From NCBI RefSeq assembly GCF_029960815.1, contig NZ_JASBRE010000003.1, forward strand, positions 124,001 to 188,000: a DNA stretch of 64,000 nucleotides, written 5' to 3'. This stretch comes from Pseudomonas sp. AL03 (GTDB taxonomy: Bacteria; Pseudomonadota; Gammaproteobacteria; Pseudomonadales; Pseudomonadaceae). How positions within the stretch are numbered: position 1 is the stretch's first letter; each line of letters opens with the position of its first letter. Both the position numbers and the translations under genes were made by a program. Positions 45,836 to 54,847 of this stretch are shown here, piece by piece. The notes below the pieces were generated by a model that had not been told where the DNA came from, did not search any database, and was given only the letters and a program-made list of their open reading frames with translations.

Positions 45836-47482
45836 TTACCGTCCGGAAAAACGCAATCTGGATAGCTGACGCAAATTCCCGTCGAGGTAATAGTCATCGG
45901 TCCAGCTGTCATCCGCCGCCAACGGCTGGACCTGTTTGAGCGCGAGTTTCTTGGCGAAATAGCGAAAGCGGTAATGCTCGTAAAACCGCAGCAGCTCCAG
46001 ACCATAACGGTCCGCCAGATCGGTATTGCCGCGAATGATCAAGTAGTTCTCGTCATTGCCATTGCTGGCCGCGGCACTGAGGTTATGGCTGCCGCTGATG
46101 ATTGTCGGCGCATCGCTGGTGAAATCTGTCACCACGGCTTTGGTGTGCACCAGCAGGTTGCCCTTCTGGCCTTTCATGTTCTCTCTGAGCCAGCCTTCCA
46201 GCCCGGTGTTGAGCAGCGCGGTGGCGGCGAATTCGGCGGTGCGGTCGGCGTGGAAACCGGTGATCCGGCTGGCGGTGTTTTGCAGGCCGTAACGCAAAAT
46301 GTCGTCGTGGGGCTGGCCGAGCAAGGCGTTCAGGATGTCGTCGGGCAAGGCGAACGCGGTGACGAACAGCACGTCCTTTTTCGCGGCGTTGATGATCTCG
46401 ACAAACTCATCCAGATCCCCTTTACCCGAGCGCGGTGAGAACCCGGCGAACACCGGTTGCAGCGGATCCATCGGGTTGTTTTGCGTGAGCCACTTTCGGG
46501 TGGCGCCGACATCCGCCGGGTTAGCCCAGACCTGCTCGAAGGTGCGCAGATAGCTGGCGCTGACTCGCGTGTCGTCCAGCACATGCACCACGTTGGCCTG
46601 GCGGTAGACGCCGTTGGGCGTGAAATTGGTGCTGCCGCAAAGCACCGCTTCGGGCTGCCGCTGTCCCGCTGCGTCGAGCCGGCTCAGCAGCATGAATTTG
46701 TTGTGGAAGATGTTATGGGTGACCCGTCCGCGCTTGTTCTCTGCCGGGATGTTTTCCAGGCTGGCCTCGTTCATGGTGGTGTCTTCATCGTCCGGCTGGG
46801 CGTGATACAGCACGCGAACGTTTACCCCACGTGCGAACGCTGCATTGACGGCATCGACGATGGCCTGCAATTCATACTCGTAGATGGCAATGTCCAGCGC
46901 CCACTGGCCATCTACCGCACGTTCGATAAAACCCAGCAGACGCCCGAGCAAACCGTTTTCCAGCCATTGCCGCGGGGCATCCGGCCAGGCTTCGATGGGC
47001 AGGTTCTTGTTGGCGGTGATCAACGCGTCGAGCTCGGGAAATTTACGCTGGAACGCCTGGCTGGCGGCGACCGCACGGTTGAAGATCACGCTTTGGTTAT
47101 TCGGCAGGCCATTGTCGGAGGTGACCGTCACTTCCAGAAACTCACCCAGTTGCGGCGCATCAACGGTGCCGTAGGCCAGGTGGATTCGGTAATGGATCGT
47201 CATCCCCGGATTGACCGCGTAATCGGCCCAGCGAAATTTCTGCAACGGCGCGATATCGCTGGGGGTGGCGTGAAACTGGGGAAACGTATGCACCTTACCG
47301 GGGAAGGTCAGCCTGTTGAACAGGAACAGCCAGGGCTTGGGGCCTTGCTGTTTTTCGATGGCGAAACCCAACAGGCCTTTGCGGCGGGGCTCGGCCAGGT
47401 CCATGGCCAACAGCACGCCATTGGTGCCGGCGTAGGCCTTGACGCGGAAATCATCCTGATGGTTTACAGCTAGAACACGCAT
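45836..47482 (-). CDS. Phospholipase D-like (HKD superfamily) protein
   Basis: The 548-aa protein has no signal peptide and carries two HKD half-sites. The first is HNKFMLLS followed by CGSTNFTPNG, where the usual Asp of HxKx4D is replaced by Ser. The second is HTKAVVTD followed by SGSHNLSAAASNGNDENYL, with the complete motif. PLD-fold enzymes cleave phosphodiesters in lipids or nucleic acids; the substrate here is unknown. AGGAG stands upstream of ATG 47482. The gene begins only 25 bp after the VWA gene, so it is probably the last member of the cobaltochelatase operon, which is unexpected. Confidence 0.88.
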   Translation of the reverse strand: MRVLAVNHQDDFRVKAYAGTNGVLLAMDLAEPRRKGLLGFAIEKQQGPKPWLFLFNRLTFPGKVHTFPQFHATPSDIAPLQKFRWADYAVNPGMTIHYRIHLAYGTVDAPQLGEFLEVTVTSDNGLPNNQSVIFNRAVAASQAFQRKFPELDALITANKNLPIEAWPDAPRQWLENGLLGRLLGFIERAVDGQWALDIAIYEYELQAIVDAVNAAFARGVNVRVLYHAQPDDEDTTMNEASLENIPAENKRGRVTHNIFHNKFMLLSRLDAAGQRQPEAVLCGSTNFTPNGVYRQANVVHVLDDTRVSASYLRTFEQVWANPADVGATRKWLTQNNPMDPLQPVFAGFSPRSGKGDLDEFVEIINAAKKDVLFVTAFALPDDILNALLGQPHDDILRYGLQNTASRITGFHADRTAEFAATALLNTGLEGWLRENMKGQKGNLLVHTKAVVTDFTSDAPTIISGSHNLSAAASNGNDENYLIIRGNTDLADRYGLELLRFYEHYRFRYFAKKLALKQVQPLAADDSWTDDYYLDGNLRQLSRLRFSGR

Positions 47483-47507
47483 GCTTCACTCCTGTGATTT
47501 TTTCGGC

Positions 47508-48173
47508 TCACGCCATATCATCGATATGTCGATACTCGGCCTGCAACTCGGCAGCCATCACCTTAGCCCGTCCAAGCCGAATCGGCCCGCGTTCGATGTC
47601 GATCAGCAGCCCCGGACAATCAAGCGCCGACAACCTTGACCAGTCCTTCAATCGGCCATCGGTGACCAACAACAATCGCTGCTGTTCCGCCGGAAAGCGT
47701 TTTTGCCGTGCTGTCAGCCATTGCCCCGCCTCTCCCAGCGCCGCCAGTAACGGCGTACCACCCCCCGCTCCCAGGCCATCAAGCCAGTTGCGTAAACCGG
47801 CGGAGGCTTTCAACCCTTGCACTTGCCATTTCGGTAGATTGCCACTGGCGGTCAGCAACGCCAGGCGCGCACGCTGGCGATAGGCCTCGTCGAACAGCTG
47901 CGCCAGCAAGCCCTTGGCATCGCTCAACGCTTGATGGCGGCGGGTCGAGGCCGAGGCGTCGACGATCACCAGCCACAGTTCGTGGGGCGAACGGGTGCGC
48001 AAGTGAAACAAGACATCGTCGCGATGGCGCGGGCGGCCATTCAGCAATGTGCCGGGCCAATTGATCGAGCCGTTACGTGCCGCGTGACGTTTACCCTGTT
48101 TGCCATTGTCCAGCCGTCCGGCGCGGAGTCTGGCATTCGCCCCCGCGTCAGATCGAGGGCGAATGCCTAGGGC
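47508..48173 (-). CDS. ChlD-like VWA domain, reached by -1 frameshift from the ChlI-like ATPase
   Basis: The C-terminal half is a von Willebrand A domain with a complete metal site: DASAS, GGTPLL and VTDGR. The conserved-looking basic segment before it (RLDNGKQGKRHAARNGSINW) stays in frame back to 48173. There is no ATG or GTG in that stretch. The first conventional start is a TTG at 48047, inside the conserved part and with no ribosome-binding site. The frame joins the ATPase gene at a slippery A AAA AAG, so the likely product is a 552-aa ATPase-VWA fusion, the medium subunit of the chelatase working with CobN. Ending 25 bp before the PLD-like gene, it lies in the riboswitch-controlled operon. 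Confidence 0.85.
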   Translation of the reverse strand, partial: ALGIRPRSDAGANARLRAGRLDNGKQGKRHAARNGSINWPGTLLNGRPRHRDDVLFHLRTRSPHELWLVIVDASASTRRHQALSDAKGLLAQLFDEAYRQRARLALLTASGNLPKWQVQGLKASAGLRNWLDGLGAGGGTPLLAALGEAGQWLTARQKRFPAEQQRLLLVTDGRLKDWSRLSALDCPGLLIDIERGPIRLGRAKVMAAELQAEYRHIDDMA

Positions 48174-48181
48174 TTTTTTGG
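48132..48181 (-). promoter_or_regulatory. Programmed -1 ribosomal frameshift signal at the ChlI/ChlD junction
   Basis: On the minus strand the codons CCA AAA AAG CCC TAG end the ATPase frame. They contain the slippery heptamer A AAA AAG (48179-48173), the one used in dnaX. After a 5-nt spacer an 11-bp perfect stem, GGCATTCGCCC/GGGCGAATGCC (48167-48157 and 48142-48132), has a 14-nt loop. A GAGG lies 13 nt upstream of the heptamer, similar to the stimulatory Shine-Dalgarno of dnaX. A -1 slip reads GCC CTA GGC and enters the VWA frame. Confidence 0.85.
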
Positions 48182-49165
48182 CCAGCTCGGCACCTCACGT
48201 CGTGCGCCGACCGGTAACGCCTGGGCGGGCATTTCCCCCCATTGGCCCTGGCCTTCACTCGGGTTGGTATTTTGGGTCGAGGGCGGCTGACTGTGTTGCG
48301 GCGCCGGTGGCGACGGCTCGCGGCGGCGATGGCGCAAGGCAAATTCGGCGACGGCGTCGATATCTTCCTCGGCGATTGCGCTCGCCCCGCGCCACGCTGC
48401 ATGGGCACGCGCCGCGCGCAACCAGACCAGGTCGGCCCGCAAGCCATCGACGCCAGCGGCAAAGCAGCGCTCGGTAATCTGTGCCAGCGCATGATCGTCG
48501 AGAGGGACACTTGCCAGCGCGCTGCGCGCTTTCTGGCAACGTTCGCGCAGAGACTGCTGCTGGCTTTCCCACTCAGCGCAGAAGCTGTAGGGATCGCTGT
48601 CGAAATCCAGCCGACGGCGGATGATCTGACCCCGTTCGGCTGGTGCTGTGTGACCACTGAGGACGACGTTCAGGCCAAAACGGTCGAGCAGTTGCGGACG
48701 CAGTTCGCCCTCTTCCGGGTTCATGGTGCCGATCAGCACGAACTTCGCCGAATGCCGATGGGAAATGCCGTCACGTTCGATCAGATTGGTGCCGCTGGCG
48801 GCCACATCCAACAGCAGGTCCACCAGGTGATCGGGCAATAAATTGACCTCATCAACGTAGAGCACACCGCCGTCAGCCTTGGCCAGCACGCCGGGGGAAA
48901 ACTGCGCGCGCCCCTCGCTCAGGGCAGCGTCCAGGTCGAGCGTGCCCACCAACCGTTCTTCGGTGGCGCCCAACGGCAATGTCACGAATTGGCCGCTGGC
49001 CAGCAGGTCCGCCAGGCCTCGGGCCAGCGTTGACTTGGCCATGCCGCGGGGGCCTTCGATGAGTACACCGCCGATTTTCGGGTCGATGGCGGTCAGGTAG
49101 AGGGCGAGTTTTAGATCGTCGGCGCCGACCACGGCTGAGAGAGGGAAATGGGGGGTGTCGGTCAT
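48167..49165 (-). CDS. ChlI/MoxR-like AAA+ ATPase, small chelatase subunit
   Basis: The 332-aa protein resembles the ATPase subunit of Mg/Co chelatases: Walker A EGPRGMAKSTLARGL, Walker B GVLYVDEVNLL and the insertion typical of the family (MNPEEGELRPQLLDRFGLNV). The C-terminal linker is Pro-rich. With CobN and the VWA part it would form the ATP-dependent cobaltochelatase that puts cobalt into hydrogenobyrinic acid diamide. The stop at 48167 is reached by normal translation; a -1 slip three codons earlier would extend the protein. It lies 73 bp downstream of cobN, a gap that holds a REP unit. Confidence 0.9.
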   Translation of the reverse strand: MTDTPHFPLSAVVGADDLKLALYLTAIDPKIGGVLIEGPRGMAKSTLARGLADLLASGQFVTLPLGATEERLVGTLDLDAALSEGRAQFSPGVLAKADGGVLYVDEVNLLPDHLVDLLLDVAASGTNLIERDGISHRHSAKFVLIGTMNPEEGELRPQLLDRFGLNVVLSGHTAPAERGQIIRRRLDFDSDPYSFCAEWESQQQSLRERCQKARSALASVPLDDHALAQITERCFAAGVDGLRADLVWLRAARAHAAWRGASAIAEEDIDAVAEFALRHRRREPSPPAPQHSQPPSTQNTNPSEGQGQWGEMPAQALPVGARREVPSWPKKP

Positions 49166-49194
49166 GTCGGGTTTCTCATCATGGTCGGTAGCGG

Positions 49195-49225
49195 GATCGT
49201 TCCCACGCTCTGCGTGGGAACGATC
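49195..49225. repeat. Single REP palindrome inside the cobN operon
   Basis: GATCGTTCCCACGC, a CTCT turn and GCGTGGGAACGATC form a hairpin in the gap between cobN and the ATPase gene. It could end part of the transcripts or protect the upstream cobN message. Confidence 0.85.
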
Positions 49226-49238
49226 AGCTAACGATCCG

Positions 49239-52200
49239 TTAGCTGTCTTCTTCTATGTCGAGCAACAAATTTTCTAGCGCTTCGCGATACTCACCCGGCT
49301 CCTTCCACATCCCCCGCTGCTGCGCCTCCAGCATCCGTTCAGTCATATCACGCAGCGCATGCGGATTATGCTCACGAACAAAATCCCGGGTCGCCGGGTC
49401 CAGCAAATACGCCTCCGCCAGCAATGCATATTGGTGATCGTCGATCAGCTGCGTGGTGGCGTCGAACGCAAACAGATTATCAACCGTTGCCGCCAGTTCA
49501 AACGCGCCTTTATAGCCGTGGCGCTTCACGCCGTCGATCCACTTCGGATTGGCTGCCCGCGAGCGGATCACCCGGTTCAGCTCTTCCTTCAACGTGCGGA
49601 TCTTCGGCAAGTCCGGCTGACTGTGATCGCCATGGTAACTGGCCGCGGCTTCACCACTGAGGCTTTCTACGGCGGCGAGCATGCCGCCCTGGAACTGGTA
49701 ATAGTCGTTGGAGTCGAGCAAGTCGTGCTCACGGTTGTCCTGGTTTTGCAGCACGGCTTGGACTTGGCTCAGGCGCTGAGCGAACTGCTCTCGCGCCGCA
49801 GTGCCTTCGTCAGAACCGCCGTAAGCGTAGCCGCCCCAGTTCAGATAAACGTCGGCCAGGTCATCGCGGCTTTGCCACAGACGACCCTCGATGGCGCCCT
49901 GCACGCCCGCGCCGTAAGCACCCGGTTTGGCGCCAAAGATGCGCCAACCGGCCTGACGCCTGGCTGCGTCTTCATCCAGCCCCGATTGCATCAACGCTTC
50001 GCGCTCGGCGCGCACCTTGGCGGCCAGGGGGTTGAGGTCGTCCGGCTCGTCGAGGGCGGCGACCGCTTGCACAGCGGCGTCGAACAGACGGATCAAGTTG
50101 GCAAAGGCATCGCGAAAGAATCCGGAGACGCGCAAGGTCACGTCCACGCGCGGACGGTCCAGCAGGCTCAGCGGCAAAATTTCGAAGTCGTCGACCCGCT
50201 GACTGCCCGTCGCCCAGACCGGGCGCACGCCCATCAGCGCCATGGCCTGGGCGATGTCATCGCCGCCGGTGCGCATGGTCGCGGTGCCCCACACCGACAG
50301 GCCGAGTTGGCGCAGGTGATCGCCGTGGTCTTGCAGGTGTCGTTCAAGAATCAGGGTGGCCGACTGGAAACCGATGCGCCACGCGGTGGTGGTCGGCAGG
50401 TTACGCACGTCCACCGAGTAGAAATTGCGCCCGGTCGGCAGCACGTCGAGTCGACCGCGACTCGGCGCACCACTGGGGCCGGCCGGCACGAAGCGACCGC
50501 TGAGCGCGTCGAGCAGACCGCGCATTTCCGCCGGACCGCAGGCGTCCAGCCGAGGAGCGACGACTTCACGCAGGCTGTCGACGATGGCTTTCACCTCTGA
50601 CCAACATGATTCGTTCAGCAGCTCAACTTCAGCGCTCAATGCCTGCTCGATCAGTTGCGCCGCGAACAGTTCCAGACGTTCGCGGGTATCACCGGCTGTA
50701 CGCCAGGCTTCATCGGTGAGGGTTTGCAGTTCAATCGGACGCGGCCCGGTCCAAGGTTCGGCGAGCGCGCAATCCAGCGGATCGAAGCCCAACGCGAACG
50801 CCTTGGCCAGCGCCCGCAGCAGACTTGATTGGGCGCCACGCCCATCGCCACGCGGGATACGCAGCAAGGCCAACAAGGTGTCGATGCGCAACCGCCCGGT
50901 CGGCGACTCGCCGAACACATGCAGACCGTCGCGGATCTGCGACTCTTTCAAGTCGCACAAATACGTGTCCAGACGCGGCAGCCAGATCGCCGCATCGGCA
51001 TCACTGTCGAGCTTCTCGTCCAGTTGCAGTTCGCGGTCGATGTGCGTCTCGCGCACCAGTTGCAGGATGTCGCGCTGCAATTCCCGGGCACGGCGCGGAT
51101 CGAGCAATTGCGCTTCGTAATACTCGTCGGCGAGTAATTCCAGGTTGCGCAACGGGCCGTAGGTTTCGGCGCGCGTCAGCGGCGGCATCAGGTGATCGAT
51201 GATCACTGCCTGGGTGCGGCGCTTGGCCTGGGCGCCCTCACCCGGGTCGTTGACGATAAACGGATAGATGTTCGGCAGCGGCCCGAGCAACGCATCCGGC
51301 CAGCAATTCTCCGACAGCCCGACGCCCTTGCCCGGCAGCCATTCGAGATTGCCGTGCTTGCCGACGTGGATCACGCCGTGGGCACCGTAGGTGTTACGCA
51401 ACCAGAAGTAGAACGCCAGATAACCGTGAGGCGGCACCAGGTCCGGGTCGTGATACACCGCGCTCGGATCAACCTGATAACCGCGTGCCGGTTGAATGCC
51501 GACGAAGGTCAGGCCAAAGCGCAGCCCGGCGATCATCATTCGCCCGCCACGGAACATCGGATCGCTTTCGGGCGTGCCCCAGCGTTCCAGTACGGCCTGG
51601 CGGTTGGATTCGGGCAAGGCGTTGAACATCAGCAGATAGTCGTCCATCGCCAGGCTTTGCTGACATGGACGCTGGTCAAGGGTGTCGAGGTCGTTGCTGA
51701 CGCCACCGAGCAATTGCTGGATCAACGCGGTGCCAGTGTCCGGCAACTCCGCTGGTAGCGGATAACCTTCGGTGTGCAGCGCACGGAGGATATTCAGCGC
51801 GGCGGCCGGGGTGTCGAGGCCCACGCCGTTGCCGATACGACCATCACGAGTCGGGTAGTTGGCGAGGATCAAGGCGATGCGCTTCTCGCCATTGGGCACG
51901 CGCGCCAGATCAATCCAGCGCCGCGCCAGTTCGGCGACAAAATCCATACGTTCAGGTTGCGGCCGGTAGCAGACCACGTCCGACTGGCTGCGCTCGCTGC
52001 GCCAGGCCAAGTCCTTGAAGCTAATCGGCCGGCTGATGATTCGGCCATCCAGTTCCGGCAGCGCGATGTGCATTGCCAGATCGCGTGGACCGAGGCCCTG
52101 TTCACTGGCGCGCCAACCGGGCTCGTTGTCCTGGGCGCAAATCGCCTGAATGACCGGGATGTTGCGACGAAACGGTCGCCGGTGCGGCGCTTCGGGGCTG

Positions 52201-53012
52201 GATTGAGCGAAACCGGTGGTGTTGAGAATCACGCCGGCGTCGACTTCATCCAACCAGTCCTCGACCGCCGTCAGGCAGCCGGGCTCTTTCAAACTGGCCA
52301 GCGCAATTGGCAACGGGTTCAACCCCGCCGCTTGCAAACGCTGGCAGAAAATATCGATGAAACCGGTGTTCGCCGCTTGCAGATGCGAACGGTAAAACAG
52401 CACCGCCGCCACCGGTTGATCGGCCTGCCAGTCGGCTTGCCAATCGTGAAGGGCTGCGGGGCTTTTTTGCGGAAGGTAGATCGCCGTGCGCGGCAGAGTT
52501 TGCGGCTCGGCCCAGGCGTAGTCGCGATCCAGCCAACGATTGGCGAGGCAGCGGAAAAAATCCAGGGCATTGCTCATGCCGCCCTGACGCAAAAACTGCC
52601 AAAGCCGATCGCGGTCGCAGGCTGCCACGGTGCTGAGGTCGCTGAGTTCCGGGTCCGGGCGGTCATCGCCGGGCACCAGAATCAGCTGCACGCCGCGCTG
52701 GGACAACGCCACCAAGCGCTCCACGCCATAACGCCAATAGGCGATGCCGCCGTGCAGCGAGATCAGAATCACCTTGGCGTGGCGCAGCACTTCGTCGACA
52801 TACAGGTCGACCGACGCATGATTCTGCACCTGCATCGGGTTGGCCAGGCGCACGCTCGGGTAATCGTCAGGCAACTGCTGCGCCGCTTCGGCGAGCAGCG
52901 CGAGGCTGGAGTCGCCACTGCACAGGATCACCAGCTCGGCGGGGGTTTGTCCAAGGTCGGCAATGTTGTCATCCGACACGAAACCGCCGGGTTGGGTCCT
53001 GAGCAGGTGCAT
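49239..53012 (-). CDS. cobN: Cobaltochelatase large subunit CobN
   Basis: The 1,257-aa protein has the CobN/BchH architecture throughout. Recognisable blocks are YWRYGVERLVALSQRGVQLI, the central LANYPTRDGRIGNGVGLDTP, HGYLAFYFWLRNTYGAHGVIHVGKHGNLEWLPGK-type sequence (WLPGK) and the C-terminal FGAKPGAYGAGVQG and DSNDYYQFQGGM. It binds the corrin ring and cobalt in aerobic B12 synthesis and needs the ATPase and VWA subunits encoded downstream. Its start is 3 bp after the cobW stop, so translation is coupled. A B12 riboswitch upstream of cobW is expected to govern it. Confidence 0.97.
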   Translation of the reverse strand: MHLLRTQPGGFVSDDNIADLGQTPAELVILCSGDSSLALLAEAAQQLPDDYPSVRLANPMQVQNHASVDLYVDEVLRHAKVILISLHGGIAYWRYGVERLVALSQRGVQLILVPGDDRPDPELSDLSTVAACDRDRLWQFLRQGGMSNALDFFRCLANRWLDRDYAWAEPQTLPRTAIYLPQKSPAALHDWQADWQADQPVAAVLFYRSHLQAANTGFIDIFCQRLQAAGLNPLPIALASLKEPGCLTAVEDWLDEVDAGVILNTTGFAQSSPEAPHRRPFRRNIPVIQAICAQDNEPGWRASEQGLGPRDLAMHIALPELDGRIISRPISFKDLAWRSERSQSDVVCYRPQPERMDFVAELARRWIDLARVPNGEKRIALILANYPTRDGRIGNGVGLDTPAAALNILRALHTEGYPLPAELPDTGTALIQQLLGGVSNDLDTLDQRPCQQSLAMDDYLLMFNALPESNRQAVLERWGTPESDPMFRGGRMMIAGLRFGLTFVGIQPARGYQVDPSAVYHDPDLVPPHGYLAFYFWLRNTYGAHGVIHVGKHGNLEWLPGKGVGLSENCWPDALLGPLPNIYPFIVNDPGEGAQAKRRTQAVIIDHLMPPLTRAETYGPLRNLELLADEYYEAQLLDPRRARELQRDILQLVRETHIDRELQLDEKLDSDADAAIWLPRLDTYLCDLKESQIRDGLHVFGESPTGRLRIDTLLALLRIPRGDGRGAQSSLLRALAKAFALGFDPLDCALAEPWTGPRPIELQTLTDEAWRTAGDTRERLELFAAQLIEQALSAEVELLNESCWSEVKAIVDSLREVVAPRLDACGPAEMRGLLDALSGRFVPAGPSGAPSRGRLDVLPTGRNFYSVDVRNLPTTTAWRIGFQSATLILERHLQDHGDHLRQLGLSVWGTATMRTGGDDIAQAMALMGVRPVWATGSQRVDDFEILPLSLLDRPRVDVTLRVSGFFRDAFANLIRLFDAAVQAVAALDEPDDLNPLAAKVRAEREALMQSGLDEDAARRQAGWRIFGAKPGAYGAGVQGAIEGRLWQSRDDLADVYLNWGGYAYGGSDEGTAAREQFAQRLSQVQAVLQNQDNREHDLLDSNDYYQFQGGMLAAVESLSGEAAASYHGDHSQPDLPKIRTLKEELNRVIRSRAANPKWIDGVKRHGYKGAFELAATVDNLFAFDATTQLIDDHQYALLAEAYLLDPATRDFVREHNPHALRDMTERMLEAQQRGMWKEPGEYREALENLLLDIEEDS

Positions 53013-53015
53013 GGC

Positions 53016-54077
53016 TTAAACGCTGAGCGCAGCGCGCAATTGCGTTTCGAGTAGAACTCCGTCCAGTTCCTGGCCGATCAATACCAGGCGCGTGGTGCGC
53101 GCTTCGTCGGCGCCCCACTGACGGTCGAAATGCTTGTCGAAACGTGTGCCCACGCCCTGGATTAACAGGCGCATTGGTTTGTTCGGGATGGCGGCGAAAC
53201 CTTTGACACGCAGGATGCCGTGCTGAACCACCAATTGAGTCAACGCGTCCAGCAGCAGGCTTTCGTCTGCCTGGGGCAGTTCGATGGAGATCGAATCGAA
53301 AGCATCGTGATCGTGATCGTCCTCACCTTCATGGTGGTGATCGTGATGGCTGTGGCGGCTGTCGATGTGTTCTTCGGAACCGGCGCCGAGGCCGATCAGC
53401 ACGTCCAGTGGCAGACGACCGCTGCTGGCTTCGATGACTTTTACGGCAGGCGGCAACTCTTCGGCAACTTCCAGGCGCACACGGGCCAGGTCTTCAGGGC
53501 TGATCAGGTCGGCCTTGTTGAGGATCACCAGGTCGGCGCTGGCCAGTTGGTCGGCGAACAGCTCGTGCAGCGGCGATTCGTGGTCCAGGTTCGGGTCGAG
53601 TTTGCGCTGGGCATCGACCTGGTCCGGGAAAGCCGCGAAGGTGCCGGCGGCGACCGCTGGGCTATCGACCACGGTGATGACCGCGTCAACGGTGCAGGCG
53701 CTGCGGATTTCTGGCCACTGGAAGGCTTGCACCAGCGGTTTTGGCAGGGCCAGACCCGAGGTTTCGATGAGGATGTGGTCGAGGTCGCCGCGACGGGCGA
53801 CCAATTCGCGCATCACCGGGAAGAATTCTTCTTGAACGGTGCAGCACAGGCAGCCGTTGGCCAATTCGTAAACGCGGCCGTTGGCTTCTTCTTCTGTGCA
53901 GCCGATGGAGCACTGCTTGAGAATTTCGCCGTCGATGCCCAGCTCGCCGAACTCGTTGACGATCACCGCGATGCGGCGGCCCTGAGCGTTGTCGAGCATG
54001 TGCCGCAGCAAGGTGGTTTTGCCCGAGCCGAGGAAGCCGGTAACGATGGTGACAGGGAGTTTGGCCAGTGTTTTCAT
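53016..54077 (-). CDS. cobW: Cobalamin biosynthesis GTPase CobW
   Basis: The 353-aa G3E-family metal chaperone GTPase has Walker [16 protein letters not shown], the metal-binding CxCC in ANGCLCCTVQEEF, ETSGLALPKPL as switch region and NKADLI for guanine recognition. A His/Asp-rich stretch (about residues 225-245, SRHSHHDHHHEGEDDHDHD) is followed by the CobW C-terminal domain. It is thought to deliver Co(II) to CobN. Longer frames to 54164 would enter the riboswitch region; AAGGG 7 nt before ATG 54077 supports this start. It is the first gene of the riboswitch-led operon. Confidence 0.96.
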   Translation of the reverse strand: MKTLAKLPVTIVTGFLGSGKTTLLRHMLDNAQGRRIAVIVNEFGELGIDGEILKQCSIGCTEEEANGRVYELANGCLCCTVQEEFFPVMRELVARRGDLDHILIETSGLALPKPLVQAFQWPEIRSACTVDAVITVVDSPAVAAGTFAAFPDQVDAQRKLDPNLDHESPLHELFADQLASADLVILNKADLISPEDLARVRLEVAEELPPAVKVIEASSGRLPLDVLIGLGAGSEEHIDSRHSHHDHHHEGEDDHDHDAFDSISIELPQADESLLLDALTQLVVQHGILRVKGFAAIPNKPMRLLIQGVGTRFDKHFDRQWGADEARTTRLVLIGQELDGVLLETQLRAALSV

Positions 54078-54189
54078 CGGATGCCCTTTGGCAAGGTGGC
54101 GGGCATACGGGACGACGACCGGCAACGCGGACGCGCGTGCCTGAAGAGTTCGCCACCGGATCACCCCGCCCGGTTGAAAGTGAGAATCT

Positions 54190-54395
54190 GTGTCGAGGCA
54201 GGTCTCCTGGCTGACGGCTTGCCAGTCGTTCGACTGACGTTGGCTGCGCCTTCCCGCGGGCCCGATAGACAGGGCTTACAGTGGCGTGGCAGCCAACAGA
54301 ACCGTTCACAGTTGCGGGGGCAGCCGCGGCATCGACCGCGTTCCCTTCTTAGCTTCGGCAGACGCCGAAGAACCTCGAAAGCGCAAGGCTACGCA
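54190..54395 (-). promoter_or_regulatory. Cobalamin riboswitch upstream of cobW
   Basis: On the minus strand the conserved elements appear in order: GCTGCCCCCGCAACTGTGA, GCCACTGTAAGCC, GGGAAGG and finally AGCCAGGAGACCTGCC, the B12 box. This is an adenosylcobalamin aptamer of the usual length, about 115 bp before the cobW start. High B12 should lower expression of cobW-cobN and the chelatase subunits. Confidence 0.95.
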
Positions 54396-54499
54396 TCGTC
54401 TCGGGGCGGGTCAATGTTCACTTGAGCTCGCGAAGGGCGCGACTCGGCATCCAAGTGAGAACCCTTGCCAATTGACGCCCAACCCCCGCCCATGCTCTC

Positions 54500-54722
54500 C
54501 TACACGCCTTGTTACGGGTGCCCTTCACAGGGTGAAACGGGAAACCGGTGAATCATGTGCTTTACTCTAAAGCCATGTCAGTCCGGTGCTGCCCCCGCAA
54601 CGGTAAGCGAGCGAAGCGTCAGATCCACTGTGCCAGCAGTTCGGCATGGGAAGGTGATGTTTGCAGGTCAAGGCGAAAGCCAGCGCCCCTCGTGAGCCCG
54701 GAGACCGGCCCGCAACACAAAG
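54500..54722 (+). promoter_or_regulatory. Cobalamin riboswitch upstream of cbtB
   Basis: The plus strand shows GGGAAACCGGTGAA, then GTGCTGCCCCCGCAACGGTA, a CCACTG, GGGAAGGTG and a final GTGAGCCCGGAGACCGGCC (B12 box). It is a second aptamer, divergent from that of cobW and about 125 bp before cbtB. A GC hairpin further on (CGCGGTGGGCGGGCG region to GAGCGCGCC-like sequence near 54750-54800) may be its expression platform. Confidence 0.95.
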
Positions 54723-54847
54723 TGACCATTACGATCACTGAATAACAAACCCGCGGTGGGCGGGCGCTGTTTGAACCCCTGCGCGCCCGACTCGCAGGGG
54801 TCTTCCATGCGCTCTATTCACCCGCTGACAGACCAGAGGGAAGCGCC

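Noticed and set aside
47508..48047. Independent VWA gene starting at TTG 48047
   Set aside because: There is no Shine-Dalgarno before this TTG, and conserved-looking sequence continues upstream in the same frame to the slippery site, so entry by frameshift explains it better.
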